Shown here: piece after piece, positions 1-11,882 of the stretch | Position numbering within the stretch: position 1 is the stretch's first letter | Layout of the letters: each line of letters opens with the position of its first letter | Assembly: GCA_949316495.1 (NCBI GenBank) | Contig: OX439003.1 | Span: 47,627,725 to 47,691,724 of the forward strand | Length of the DNA stretch: 64,000 nucleotides | From: Amphiduros pacificus | Taxonomy: Eukaryota > Annelida > Polychaeta > Phyllodocida > Hesionidae | Direction of reading: 5' to 3' | Notes under the pieces: model-generated | Database searches by the model: none | Seen by the model: only the letters and a program-made list of their open reading frames with translations | Told to the model about the DNA's origin: nothing | Translations under genes and position numbers: made by a program

Positions 1-1090
1 GATATGTCCCTCTGGAGCCCCTCTATATGTAAAGATAAGCATCCTACTGACATAGGATGTGTCCCTCTGGAGCCTCTCTATATGTAAATATAAGCATCCT
101 ACTGACATAGGATGTGTCCCTCTGAAGCCCCTATATATGTAAATATAAGCATCCTACTGACATAGGATGTGTCCCTCTGAAGCCCCCATATATGTAAATA
201 TAAGCATCCTACTGACATAGGATGTGTCCCTCTGGAGCCCCTATATATGTAAATATAAGCATCCTACTGACATATGATATGTCCCTCTGGAGCCCCTCTG
301 GAGCCCCTCTATATGTAAAGATAAGCATCCTACTGACATAGGATGTGTCCCTCTGGAGCCCCTCTACATGTATATGTAAATATAAGCATCCCACTGACAT
401 AGGATGTGTCCCTCTGGAGCCCCTATATATGTAAATATAAGCATCCTACTGACATAGGATGTGTCCCTCTGAAGCCCCTATATATGTAAATATAAGCATC
501 CTACTGACATAGGATGTGTCCCTCTGAAGCCCCTATATATGTAAATATAAGCATCCTACTGACATATGATATGTCCCTCTGGAGCCCCTCTATATGTAAA
601 GATAAGCATCCTACTGACATAGGATGTGTCCCTCTGGAGCCTCTCTATATGTAAATATAAGCATCCTACTGACATAGGATGTGTCCCTCTGAAGCCCCTA
701 TATATGTAAATATAAGCATCCTACTGACATAGGATGTGTCCCTCTGAAGCCCCTATATATGTAAATATAAGCATCCTACTGACATATGATATGTCCCTCT
801 GGAGCCCCTCTATATGTAAATATAAGCATCCTACTGACATAGGAAGTGTCCCTCTGGAGCCCCTCTATATGTAAATATAAGCATCCTACTGACATAGGAT
901 GTGTCCCTCTGGAGCCCCTCTATATGTAAATATAAGCATCCTACTGACATAGGATGTGTCCTTCTGAAGCCCCTATATATGTAAATATAAGCATCCTACT
1001 GACATATGATATGTCCCTCTGGAGCCCCTCTATATGTAAATATAAGCATCCAACTTACAAATGATGTGTCCCTTTGGAGCCCCTCTATAG
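1..1090. repeat. 55-bp minisatellite grown from an exon/donor junction
   Basis: About 19 head-to-tail copies of a unit near 55 bp run to the left edge of the window. On the plus strand each unit contains gatgtgtccctctggagccc, then tatatgtaaatataagcatc, then ctactgacata. Some units carry a short internal duplication of the ctctggagcccc part. Read on the minus strand, the copy at the right edge (about 1036-1090) is the last coding bases of an ankyrin exon plus its splice donor and the first intron bases. The array is therefore an expansion of that junction. The donor GTAAGT has become GTCAGT in the distal copies. The array lies in the intron after the exon at 1059-1169. Confidence 0.95.
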
Positions 1091-4000
1091 CTGAGAACAG
1101 TGGGGTTTGCCTGTACTGGTTCTTCTGGTCTATGTTAGCTCCATTTTCCAGTAAATACAGGGCTATATCCTAGTAAAACATGGAACTGTTATTTAATCAG
1201 GTATATTCAAATAAACAATCAACCGTTCTTCAGAAGATGAATTCAAATTATATATTTTTTCCCATTAACTAAACCAATCCTTCTCAAATATGAGAGGTAA
1301 TTATTTGTGATGATATGCATTGTATTATTACTAGATAACTTACAAAGTGTCCATATCTGCAGGCAACATGAAGCGGTGAATTTCCAGTTTGAGGTTCCCG
1401 ACAATTGATAAAAGACAAATGAGTGCGAAAAAATATAACCATTCTCTCAACTGTTTCAAACTCATTGTCTTTGACAGCCTTGAGGAAGACTTTCTGCCAG
1501 GTGAGAGTGTTGCCAGGGAAACACTGGTATAAGAAATTAGTTCCTGTTCTCAACAGCTTATTGCGTGAAGGTGCCTCAAAGAAAAACTGAAAAAAATACA
1601 GTTGAAGTGATAAAAACTGAATGGTGAAGAAGAAGTTTTGAGAAATATACTCTCTAATAAGAAGGACCAGCATTTTTATAATAATTGTATTTCATGCATT
1701 AAAATATTTATATGGACTTTTGCTTAATCACCTCATATTTTGGAAAGTCATTTGTATCAATGTCTATAGCAGTCTTATTTGGCAAATGTAGTAACTTCTT
1801 GATTCCCTCTGCAAATTGAATGGAAATTCAGAAAAATTATCAATATTAGTAAAGAATACATCAGATAAACATGTAGGTTGCTAACACTTGGTTATATTTT
1901 AAAGTAGAAACTATTTTTTTAATGTACATGGCATGATTAAACAGATAAAATTCTCTTTCATTCTCACTACTTGAGTCAGCCATGCTGCCACCTGGTGTAC
2001 TAAAATCTGTCAGGCATGGGTGAGCTCAAGCATTAATAATGTAAAGTAACAAAGTGCTTACGAATTACGCTTACTTACCATTTTTCACTTGTTTATTACT
2101 TTGGGTGAAATCTTCTATGAACTCTCCTGTTTCTATTTCTCGCAGCACCAGTTTCCTTCCATCAGTTATGGTTTCCTTCCCATCTGCTTGGTAGAACCCG
2201 GTTCCATTTGTCAGACTCTATGCAAGACAGAACTTACCCAATTACCCATGATGCAACGTTAATTTGAAACTTAATTTCTATCTTTTGATTCTAAATAATC
2301 ACCTGCTTTTGCTCATAAAAAAATGAAATGTTTCTTATTAATTTATGCCAGGTGAAGTTGCAGATCTTACCAGGTTGATGACCATGGAGAGGCAGAGGTC
2401 GTTGATGGTGATGCTACGAGGAGCCTGGACGATATCAAACCTGTCCCGCACTCTCAGCCTTATCAACTGATGTGTCTACAAATCACACAAAATATACCAG
2501 TTTGTTTATTTATATTCAAAATCAGAATATCATCATTAGAGATAAAAACAAAATAAATTAGAAAGCTTTTAAAAAATTAACCATCTCACCTCTCTCCAAA
2601 CCTCTTGCACATGCTCCATCCATTTGTAACAGAATTCCATATCAAACTTGCTCTCCAGTCTCTCAATCACTGTAAATGGCAAATAAAGTTAACATTACTA
2701 CTAACAAATAACCCTGATTTTAAAGGGGTATAAATCTTCAGTTTTTGCATCTTAGATAAATCAATAAAGTTGAAGATTGTATAACATTTTGCACCAAAAA
2801 ATAGAGAGGATAGGTATTTCATCGCCCTTTGTTAATGTGATTTTGATGGTTTATGATGCCATGGTATTACATACTGCTTTGAATAGACTCCATCTCATCT
2901 TTGAGTTGCTTGCGTCTATTGACAGCATTCACATTGTTGATTTGGAGTCCATACTGGTTGTATTCATTCTCCATCTCTCTGGAAGCTCGCTTCAAACTTT
3001 CCTGAAAATAACCAATTGAGAGAATAAGACTGTATGGCTTTACCTACTAAAAATTGCAAAGAAAAAACAAAAAGCCGAATAAATGAATATCTGGGTTATC
3101 CAATGAGAAACTGTGTCATCAAAAGCAAGATCAAAAGTGAACTTTTAAATCTCTATTCTTGTCTTGTCTTTTATGAAATTTCCCAGAACTTTATAGGAAA
3201 ATGGTGTCAAACATAGGCATCAGAGATGCATCAACCCTCAGCCCTGGTAACTTACTGTACGATATTTGCTCTGCACAACATTTGTGAACAAAATGTCATT
3301 GCACCAAGGCAAATTGATGAAGGGGTTAAAAAAACATAATAGTGCACATCTACTCCCTTTGATAGCTTATGTGTGTTAAGCATCACGAAGCTGCCATCAT
3401 TTACTCTAGAAATATTGAGAGGATGGGCCTGAGACCTTGAAAAGTATGTGAAGGTCACTGTCCATCTAACTCATCTGGGGTCATCACCATATGCGTATGT
3501 GTGTCAATCCTCATGAAGCTGCCATCATTTATTCTTGAATTATTACAATGACATGGATTTGACATAATTGTCCCTGTGACATTGAAAAGAAGGTGAAGGT
3601 CACCATTCCTCGAGCTCATCTGGGGTCTTCACCAGATGCTTATGTGTGTCAAGTCTCATAAAACTGCCATCATTTGTTCTTTAAACATCACAATGATGAG
3701 GATTTCATGTAATTGTCCCTGTGACCTTGAAAAGTAGGTGAAGGTCATGTTCCATACAAAAATGTTTGAGGTCTTCAACAGATGCTTATGTGTGTCAAAT
3801 CTCATAAAGCTGCCATCATTTGTTCTTGAGTTATTGTGATTCTTGCGATTTCAAATAATTATCCTGGTGACCTTGAAAAGTAGGTGAAGGTCATGTTTCA
3901 TCAAAAAAATTCTGAGTTCTTTACCAGATGCTTATGTGTGTCAAATCTCATAAAGCTGCCATCATTCGTTCTTGAGTTATTACAATTCTTGGGATTTCAC

Positions 4001-7000
4001 ATAATAGTTCCTGTGACCTTGAAAAATAGGTAAAGGTCGCCATCCATCGAACTCGTCTGAGGTTTTCACTAGATGCTTATGTGTGTCAAGTTTCATAAAG
4101 CTGCCATCATTTGTTCTCGAGTTATCGCGATGACAAGGATGATTTCACATAATTGTCCCTATGACCTTTAAAAGTTGGTGAAGGTCATGTTTCATAGAAA
4201 AAATTCTGAGGTCTTCACTAGATGCTTATGTGTATCAAATTTCATAAAGCTGCCATCATTCGTTCTTGAGTTATTGCAATTCTTAGGATTTCACATAACT
4301 GTCCCTGTGACCTTGAAAAATAGGTCAAGGTCGCCGTCCATCGAACTCGTCCGAGGTTTTTTGATGCATATCAAAACTGTTACACAACAATTTTAAGGGA
4401 CACATACTTGGTGCTACTATTTATATGCCAACAAATCTCTACTCACCCTTCTGTTGACTACTGCCATAGATTGCCTGTATTTGTAGGCAAGCATGAAGAA
4501 TACACAGAAATATGAGCACACCGACATGGAATCTGCCTGCAAACATTGAAATTTTTAGAAAGAAGTTTCTTTTATTGCACACAATTGCAAGAAATGGAGG
4601 CTAACCAGGAAAACAACCTGAGCAAAACACAAATTTTTGTTCAAAAACATTTAAGGTTTTAAGTAAATCAAGGAGAATTTTTGTGTGTTGAAAGTTTTTG
4701 AATGGAAATGTGTGCAGAGCAGTAGTATACTTTACCTCCACCAGGTCCTCAGAGTCAAATGGAGTGTCTATGTAAAACATCTTCTCTGCAGTTCTTAAAA
4801 CCAAGTTTATTGTCCAGCTGAAAATTAATATGGACAATACCTCCTTTAATATTTATCTCTCAAATATCACTTTCTTAAGTAAATGTGGATTCATTGAGCA
4901 ACAAAACATTTATAAAATGGTAAAATGCTATGATATCTTGAAGGAACAACCAAATATTTTTCCTTTCCTGGTGAATGATGTATTATTTTTGTTCCAAAAT
5001 TTTACATTGTTTTATGGAAAGAATGTTTTGATTTAGATTAATTCAGATTAAGATTAATTCAGTTTGGTACTAACCGGTCATTGAGCAGGACTTCTGTAGT
5101 AAATGTGTTTGGCACAAATGAGTTGACCAAAGCACACAGAACACGACTGTCTACTAGATCATCAATACTCTGAGGACATAAAAATATTGATTTGCTTTAC
5201 AAATCTTACATAAAACACATCATTTTTATTTATATCTTTATATTTATTGAGGATTTCAATATCATATCAGAACATTTCTTTTCTAAATTAATATTAAAAT
5301 ATTTTAGGTAATAAAAGGAAAAAGTGCCAAAATACTTACAAGACAATGTAATCTCCTGCCTTCTGAAACAGTCTGAAAATAACAACAGCATTCAGAATAA
5401 ACCAAATTAATCATGGACAATTTGTTTTATGATATATTGTGGCAAAAGTTATCATAATTTCTTAGATTTTATTTTGGATTATAGGCAGCTGGCAAATTAG
5501 GATAGGTGGCAAATTAAGATAGATTGTGGAACATTTAGTACAAATAAAAAGTCTTCAAATCAAGATGCCATCTCTGAAAGGTGTAAAATAAGATTTCATA
5601 TTTAAAATATATAACCCAGAGAGAAGATGCCATCTTTTGGAATACAATTATGAAAAGCCATTAATGATCACTTAAATAAATTGCCTCTTAATGATATGTC
5701 ATGTTATACAGATAAAAAGAAGATTTCCAATCACTTGCTTACATTTAGCTGTTTATTGACAAATTCCATGATACACTGCTCAGCAGTGGGAAAATTGACT
5801 ATGGATTTAGATTTCTTTGGCTTGTGTCCGCTCACAACACTTTCCTGGGCTTCGATTTTGAACTTCTTCATATAGTCATGTCTTGGAAATGGCTCATAGT
5901 TAGGTGAATCCAATACAGTTGTTGCCTCTGTTGTTTCAGGCTCCTAAATAAACAGGAAATGCTCTTATATATACTAAATGAATTTTAAGAAAGAAATGGG
6001 TAAAATGATTTGGCCTTGTTAACTAATGGAAACAATTTACCTCTCCAGTGACAGTTATTCACATATATTTTTTATGTGGATAATTTTGTATGTAGGGTGG
6101 CCAGATTAGATATTTGCCACTGCATGTGTCCATTATTTGTATAATATAGACATGGAATAATATTACTCACATCCTCTTCTATACTCTCATTGATAATTGA
6201 AGAAGCCCCAAACCCAGACAAAAGGGACTTCTTGGTCTTAGCTTTGGCCTTCTTCTTGGCTGAAGGAGGAGGTTCTGGGATCCACTACAAAACAAATACC
6301 CATCTAAAGTATATAGTGTCAGTCACGGAATGCATTGGAAAAAAAAAGAAATTTCTAACCCCAAAGCACTTAAACCTGATAATTAATATCTATTGAAAAA
6401 ACAGAAAAGTTTTATAAGTTTTAGAACCAAAATCGTAACACTGAGACTAAAATGATTTTACTCTATAAAGGTAAATGTGTTAAATAAAATGTTTACATAT
6501 TCATTATCACAGAGTGGAAAATATAAGTTCATAACTAAAAGCATAATACTTAGACTGAAAAGATGATTTTGTTCTATAAAACTGATTGTGTAAGATGAAA
6601 TATATTTGCATATCCATTTTCACAGAGACTACTGTTTAGGATGTAAATGTCATTATACCTTGAATGGAACTTCACAAAGTATCTCGTCGCTGTCATGCTG
6701 CAGAAATTCGGCTCTCTCCCAAACGAACAAAATATCACTCTGAATCAATCGCCATAATAAAGTAAAAATCTGAAAAATAAATGACCAATGACAACTCATG
6801 ATACAAATAACACTGACAGAAAGTTTAAAGAATGGAATATCAAAAATATCTAAACACAATATTAAAATCATATCATATTTCTAAAATTTTAAAGGTATTA
6901 AGCATCATTTCTACAATTTGGTGTATTCAAAGCTTGGCCACATATGAACATCAAGACAAATTGAAATTATGATAGATTAAAAAGATAAGTTGCTATAAGC

Positions 7001-9377
7001 CATAAAAGTTGCACTCCCAGGAAAGATCTGTCTCAGCCATAAGCTGCACGTGACGGGTAAACATGGGTAGCGTGAATTTTTTACCTCAATTGAGGCTCTA
7101 AGTGGGGTAGCACTGTTTGATGTCATTCTGGTACTATTCAATGGACAATACATTTCATGACGTCATAAGCATATTGCCATACTCTTATGATGTCATTTTA
7201 CTTTTCAGTGCCTCTATGATGACACTCCACATAAATATGACGCCAAGAAAGGAGTGTGCTTTCATCAGGGGCCTATATATTAAAGTTTTGTTCAAAGAGA
7301 TTTTAAAGACAATTATGGGGATGCATTTTTTAAAAAGTTTATAGAAATGAAAGACAAATACATTTATCACCAATATGTGAATTTTAAACGTATTTTTCAA
7401 AATCAGTGCTTAATCCCTTTAAATCTAAAGTTTCAAATCACATCAAAGGTGAGCACAAATCAAAGTAAGATGCTGGATAACCTACATGTTCTGCACTCCT
7501 CATGGCAAATAGTCTGGAATCAATCTCCACATCTTCTGGTATAACCTTACTGCAAATACAATGTCCCATATTTCATGACACAGGCCACAATAGTGCCACC
7601 AAAAAGGGAAATGCAGAGTACTTCCTAAATTTATGTGTGAGAAGATAATGGCTGAAGGCACATTATATATTGAAGTTTCAGGCTATATATGGAGAAATCT
7701 TGTTTTAACACATTTGGAAATTTAATAATAATAAGAAGAGAAAACTGATTTAAAAAATCATTGTGCAAATGTGCATTAGTGGGGTCTGTAGTTTTGTCAA
7801 AATATGCTTACTATTGCCATAACTAAATATTAATATTACATTCACATATAAAAAGTAATCTTTTTATAGTGCATTGATAATATTGTATGCATGGAAAATA
7901 TTTTATAATCGAATAATGGCTATGTTACCCTGCACTTGACAGCATTTGAGGGTTATAAATACTTCATAAAGGACCCTTAAATTATTGCTTATCAGACTTC
8001 AGGTACAAATACGTAATCGGTTGAAGAAATGACTGTTAGCAGAAATGCCAAATAACATAATACAAAAGGTATGTGTTTTACTTGAAACTTTTACCAAAAT
8101 TTCTAAAAATCTTGAAGTTTAAATACTAACTATTTCTTTAATTCTTCTAGTGCCCATTCAACCCTGGTAATTTTTTGTTGCTGTGTCAAGCTGAAAAGTA
8201 AAAATCACATTGAAATTAAACATATTTTGAGAACATTTCAAGTAAAACAACCAATAACAATGTGTTAGCAAAATTTAAAACTATTTTTGCTGGATCATCT
8301 ATTCACCTCTTGAAATAATGCCACAAACAGAGAAAATAATAATACAAATCAAATATAACTCTGCCTATTTAAAATTACAATATCTGAATACGACAATGTA
8401 ATATCAATGGTTTTTGTCGTTGTCCATATGGCATTCATATATCATAGAGTATAACTGCCATGAAATTGTACTGTCTAATATATTATCTTGTTAATATGCC
8501 CTTTCACACATTCTATTGATGCAATCCTTGAAAAATTTTGTCAAGAAAATCAGATTTTACCCATCAAGATTCTGTATCTTTTTGAATTCCCTTCCAGTAA
8601 GACTGTGCATCAACATTTTCATATTTGTGCCTGAGAGCAGGTCCATGACGACATTGTTCATCAGGTGATCATATGGACTTATCCTCAGGTTAATCCAGGC
8701 TGTCGTGCCCTTGATGCGTGTTCTCAGTGACATGATTGCAGAGTATTTAGCAGCAATCTAGCCAAGATCAAGAAGATCTCAGGAATTAGATCTATTCTTT
8801 GTAATATTTATTAACACGCTATTGTTTGGTTGCCACCAATCTCATCATTTGTACCTGAAACAAAAAACCTTTTCTTCATTACTTTCACATGCAGGATACA
8901 ATCAATGTTCAATAACTTGGAGTGTGTCAAATAACCTATCACCTTCTAAGTTATACAATAATCATTTTTGAACTAAAAGTATGGACGTATCATGTGTGCA
9001 AAATTATTATTATTACAAATAACTCATTTTTAACTGATATATTGATTGTATAGTGGGAAACCTATTAAATATATCTGTACTCAATACGGCACATTTCTGG
9101 TGAACATTTCTCAAAGAGCCACATAAGGTGGTCCATGTCTAATGAGTATACCGACTCAGTGTGGCTTGGATTTCGGCTGTGAGACCCTCACCGAGAACCT
9201 GTTGCCATGGTGGAATCTCATCTATAATCCAATAATTCACACTATAATTACACGCATATATAAGATATTTCATTATCAAACTAAATACCTTAATCATTTC
9301 GAATTCATGAACGTGCTCTCTACGAAATCAATAGTTTTATCCGCTGTCTCTCTCAAACTTTTCTTCATGGTCGCCAT
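1059..9377 (-). CDS. Tandem calponin-homology plus ankyrin-repeat protein (partial, runs off left edge)
   Basis: Probable cytoskeletal protein; the orthologue is not recognised. Minus-strand exons: 9324-9377 (tentative start MATMKKSLRETADKTIDF), 8561-8757, 8131-8190, 7486-7549, 6659-6769, 6171-6284, 5743-5943, 5340-5372, 5075-5169, 4736-4817, 4447-4536, 2875-3001, 2590-2669, 2371-2475, 2079-2217, 1732-1808, 1344-1586 and 1059-1169. Apart from the tentative first exon, all sites follow GT/AG and phases match throughout, giving about 661 residues so far. Residues ~34-150 fit one CH domain (TTAWINLRISPYDHLM to the WRLIQSDILFVWERA helix). Residues ~255-365 fit a second (AEQCIMEFVNKQL, RVLCALVNSF, WTINLVLRTAEKMF, FCVFFMLAYKY). 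A Lys-rich linker (AKKKAKAKTKK) separates them. Residues ~366-440 are charged and helix-like. The last ~80 residues hold ankyrin repeats (GNSPLHVACRYGHF, ALYLLENGANID, RQTPLFSAIEG). Paired CH domains usually bind actin or microtubules. The first-exon donor GTAGAG is weak, so the N-terminus is uncertain. The remainder lies left of the window. Confidence 0.8.
3340..4400. repeat. Intronic tandem array, ~146-bp period, 7 copies
   Basis: Seven diverged copies lie in the intron between the exons at 2875-3001 and 4447-4536. Copies are recognised by tgcttatgtgtgtcaa followed by cataaagctgccatcattt, starting near 3363, 3491, 3637, 3783, 3928, 4074 and 4221. Later units are spaced about 146 bp. Each unit also carries an everted pair tgacctt and aaggtca around about 12 bp. 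No coding potential is seen. Confidence 0.9.
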
Positions 9378-9780
9378 TTGTAAACATTGTCAGGGCACCT
9401 GCATATGACGTCATTTGGGGGGTGTTCCCGGTCAAACTTTTTTTCGCGCCATGGAATCCCCCATCATGAGCTGAGACACCCAGACTCTCATTTATTTCCT
9501 CGGGAGAGAGCACGCGATAGCACTTGGCAACAACTGGACTGTCCCATCACCTGACACCATCACCTACTACATGTATATGATCCTTGAATGTAATTAGCCG
9601 ATGAGGGGAACACAGTCTGATGGTCTTGATCAAACTTTACAACCCTTGCAATTTCGCTGAGGCTTGGCAATATTCCTAGACATTTATACATTCTCAGAAC
9701 AATTACATATGATTATTTCTTATTCTAGTATTTATGTACTATAATTGACAATTACACATACTTATTTCTTATTCTATTAT
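9378..9780. other. Intergenic stretch upstream of the CH/ankyrin gene
   Basis: This holds the presumed promoter side of the minus-strand CH/ankyrin gene. No TATA box, CpG island or repeat stands out. A short near-duplication, ttcttattctagtatttatgta and its copy (9716-9790), is visible. Confidence 0.5.
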
Positions 9781-10007
9781 TTATGTACTATAAGTGGCAT
9801 TGACGGTTTCGGAAGTGATTTCTCCACTTTTGATTTTTTGTAATTTAAACGAATACTGTCCTTTTTGCAAGTTTTCCCCTTCAATGGGGCACGGGATATT
9901 ATAATAGTGCTGCTCTTGACCATGCGGGTGGTATATTCTAGGGGAAATTTTACAATTGAAATAAACAGTTTGATCTTCGTGACCCTTACCCCACATGTGA
10001 AGCCATC
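9781..10007 (-). CDS. Exon-like ORF, C-terminal part of an unrecognised, possibly secreted, protein
   Basis: An open frame runs from an acceptor (TTCAG before GATGGC, 10007) to a stop at 9781, about 75 residues. It contains NCKISPRIYHPHG, YYNIPCPIEGENLQKGQY and a final NATYST. The Cys-Pro plus KGQYSFKL pattern is faintly like the last strand region of ML (NPC2/GM2-activator type) lipid-binding proteins, but that is only a resemblance. It starts with two bases of a split codon, so at least one upstream exon is needed. The signal-peptide exon at 10476-10637 is a candidate, although its phase does not fit directly and an intervening exon would be required. Confidence 0.35.
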
Positions 10008-10475
10008 CTGAATTAATGTTCGGAGGGAATGTTTTGAGTACCCCCTTAACTAGTAATTGGAATAGTATTTGCCATGAAAGTCATATTGTTCAAACAGAAT
10101 ATTACACTATTATTATCATACTACATTCTGCACAGACATACATTATCTATTTTGAATCTGGTTTGTAATTTGTGGATTAGGTCAACGAACGCTCTAAACC
10201 ATCTCTACCATCAACGCAAGAAATAAAACGAATTAATGAAAGAATACTATAACAAACTACACACACCTGTTCAGTAAACTACTTTTAGTATAAAATGTTT
10301 CTCATCGCCGTCCTCCTTGTATATATTGCTCCCCCAATATATATTTGGGGCAAAAAGGTGGTTAAAAAGCTTCACATTAAAGAATAAAAACATATCAAAG
10401 AGCAGCTGGAACCTCTCACAATATAAAATTAATATTTCAGAAAATGCTTCATCGTACTGATCAAATAATAAATAC

Positions 10476-10637
10476 TGATGAGAAACAAAAATTTCTTTTT
10501 GGCCTTTTCACAAAAGCATTGAAATTTAAGGGATATAATCTGTCCTTGTTGAGCTGGTTTACATCCCAGCAATTTAAAGAATCACACACCAGTGTGAAGA
10601 AAACAAACGCCAAAATTGGAAGATTGAGTGATACCAT
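10476..10637 (-). CDS. Exon-like ORF with signal peptide
   Basis: On the minus strand, ATG at 10637 opens MVSLNLPILAFVFFTLVCDS, a typical signal peptide. It is followed by LNCWDVNQLNKDRLYP and a basic stretch (VKRPKRNFCFSS) up to a possible donor GTATTT (after 10476). This suggests the first exon of a small secreted protein, perhaps the same gene as the exon at 9781-10007. An opposite-strand frame overlaps it, but that one has no signal peptide or other coding signature. The family is not recognised. Confidence 0.4.
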
Positions 10638-10900
10638 CATTGTAACTTTTAGGAAAAAAATGAAACCATAATGTGCTGTAAATACATTGGAAGTGATATA
10701 TTTATTTCGTTTAAATTTGGCAAGAATTTCGATATTTGGAGGGATTCTTAACTCATGTGAGTGCGTTTTAATGCATGCATGTACAATGATAATCTTGTTT
10801 ATCAATAGCAGGTATTTAGGAGTTTTCACGATGTATTTTCATGATAATCAGAAGCACGTATATGGAACCCACATACTTTTTCCCTCATCAGGACGGTCAC

Positions 10901-11212
10901 GGGCCATGGCAAAGTGGGTCAGAGCACAAGCTTATCAGCACCACTTCCCCTGTGGTGATCCAAAGGTTCTGGGTTCTATTCCAGGTAGTGTCGGCACAGA
11001 ATTCATGATACAATTTCTCATATGAGCTGAGGCCCGCACCTGAAGGGTTAACCCGTTGTCCTTGTAAACCTAATGACCGGGTGGGCGATCATGTTTAATG
11101 ACCTACAACATGATAATTCAGTGGGGCAGAACTGTGTCTGCTACGAGTAGGTTTTGTCATGAAATGACTGAGATAATGTTGGAAGCGTCGAAAACAAACA
11201 AACAAAACAAAC
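10901..11212 (+). mobile_element. tRNA-derived SINE, near full length
   Basis: It starts with a tRNA-like head (gggccatggcaaagtgggtc as a decayed A box; ggttctgggttctattccag as a decayed B box). A conserved body follows with gggttaacccgttgtccttg and gcagaactgtgtctgctac, then gaaatgactgagataatgtt and an A-rich aaacaaac tail. The same family occurs in this window at 20318, 33521 (minus), 42007, 42344, 51619 and 52155. The family name is not assigned. Confidence 0.85.
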
Positions 11213-11882
11213 CCATCGGACTGGATTGTCCCAACAGGTTCCAAATTTTGGGTCCAAATCGGTATTTCAAATCCGTGAAGTAAATCTTGGACCCCAATTT
11301 ATTGGGGTATGAACAAATTCTAGCTCCAAAAGAACAATTTCAGGGTTTGGATTTTTTAGCACTGATTTGGACCTCTTATTTGGAGCCAGACCCTGTTGAT
11401 ATTATCTTGGAGTATACCTCGATTTTTTCATATGAAAAAAGTATTTCTGATAAATCGAGATAGCACATCATGATAAACTAACTGTAGACGCACGATTCAA
11501 ATATATATATTGCATAAAAATAAATAAATAATAATGATTCATTTGTATAATAACAAGGCCATTGTTGAGAATGATGTTAATCTTATCTGATCAGGTTATC
11601 TCAGGTACTTTCCACATGGTATTTATTGCAAACAACAGGGAAGATAGCATATCAGACATACACGTCAATACCGGAACCATTAAACTTGTGCTTCACAGAG
11701 TTTGCACACCAATGAGCACAACTTACACATAGAGTTTATAGCAAGCAGCTCCATCAGCCTGAAGTAGCGAATAACTATACAACCTGAGGAAATCTCAAGC
11801 TAATCCGAAGATTAACCTGTCACCGAAGTGGTCAGGACACACGCGCCTTTTATGGACTAAAATGTAACACGGCCAAACAACA
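11213..11882. other. Upstream region of the 17-exon membrane-protein gene
   Basis: A noncoding interval between the SINE and the ATG at 11883. It should hold the promoter and 5' UTR. The TATA-like cttttatgg near 11846 is the only candidate core element seen, and it is weak. No repeat or ORF of note. Confidence 0.4.

Noticed and set aside
209-400. Minus-strand ORF through the minisatellite
   Set aside because: It is the periodic translation of the 55-bp repeat, not an independent gene.
10295-10387. Plus-strand 30-codon ORF MFLIAVLLVYIAPPIYIWG.. that looks like a signal peptide
   Set aside because: Too short, ends in a stop with no donor or downstream partner, and hydrophobic runs are common in AT-rich sequence.
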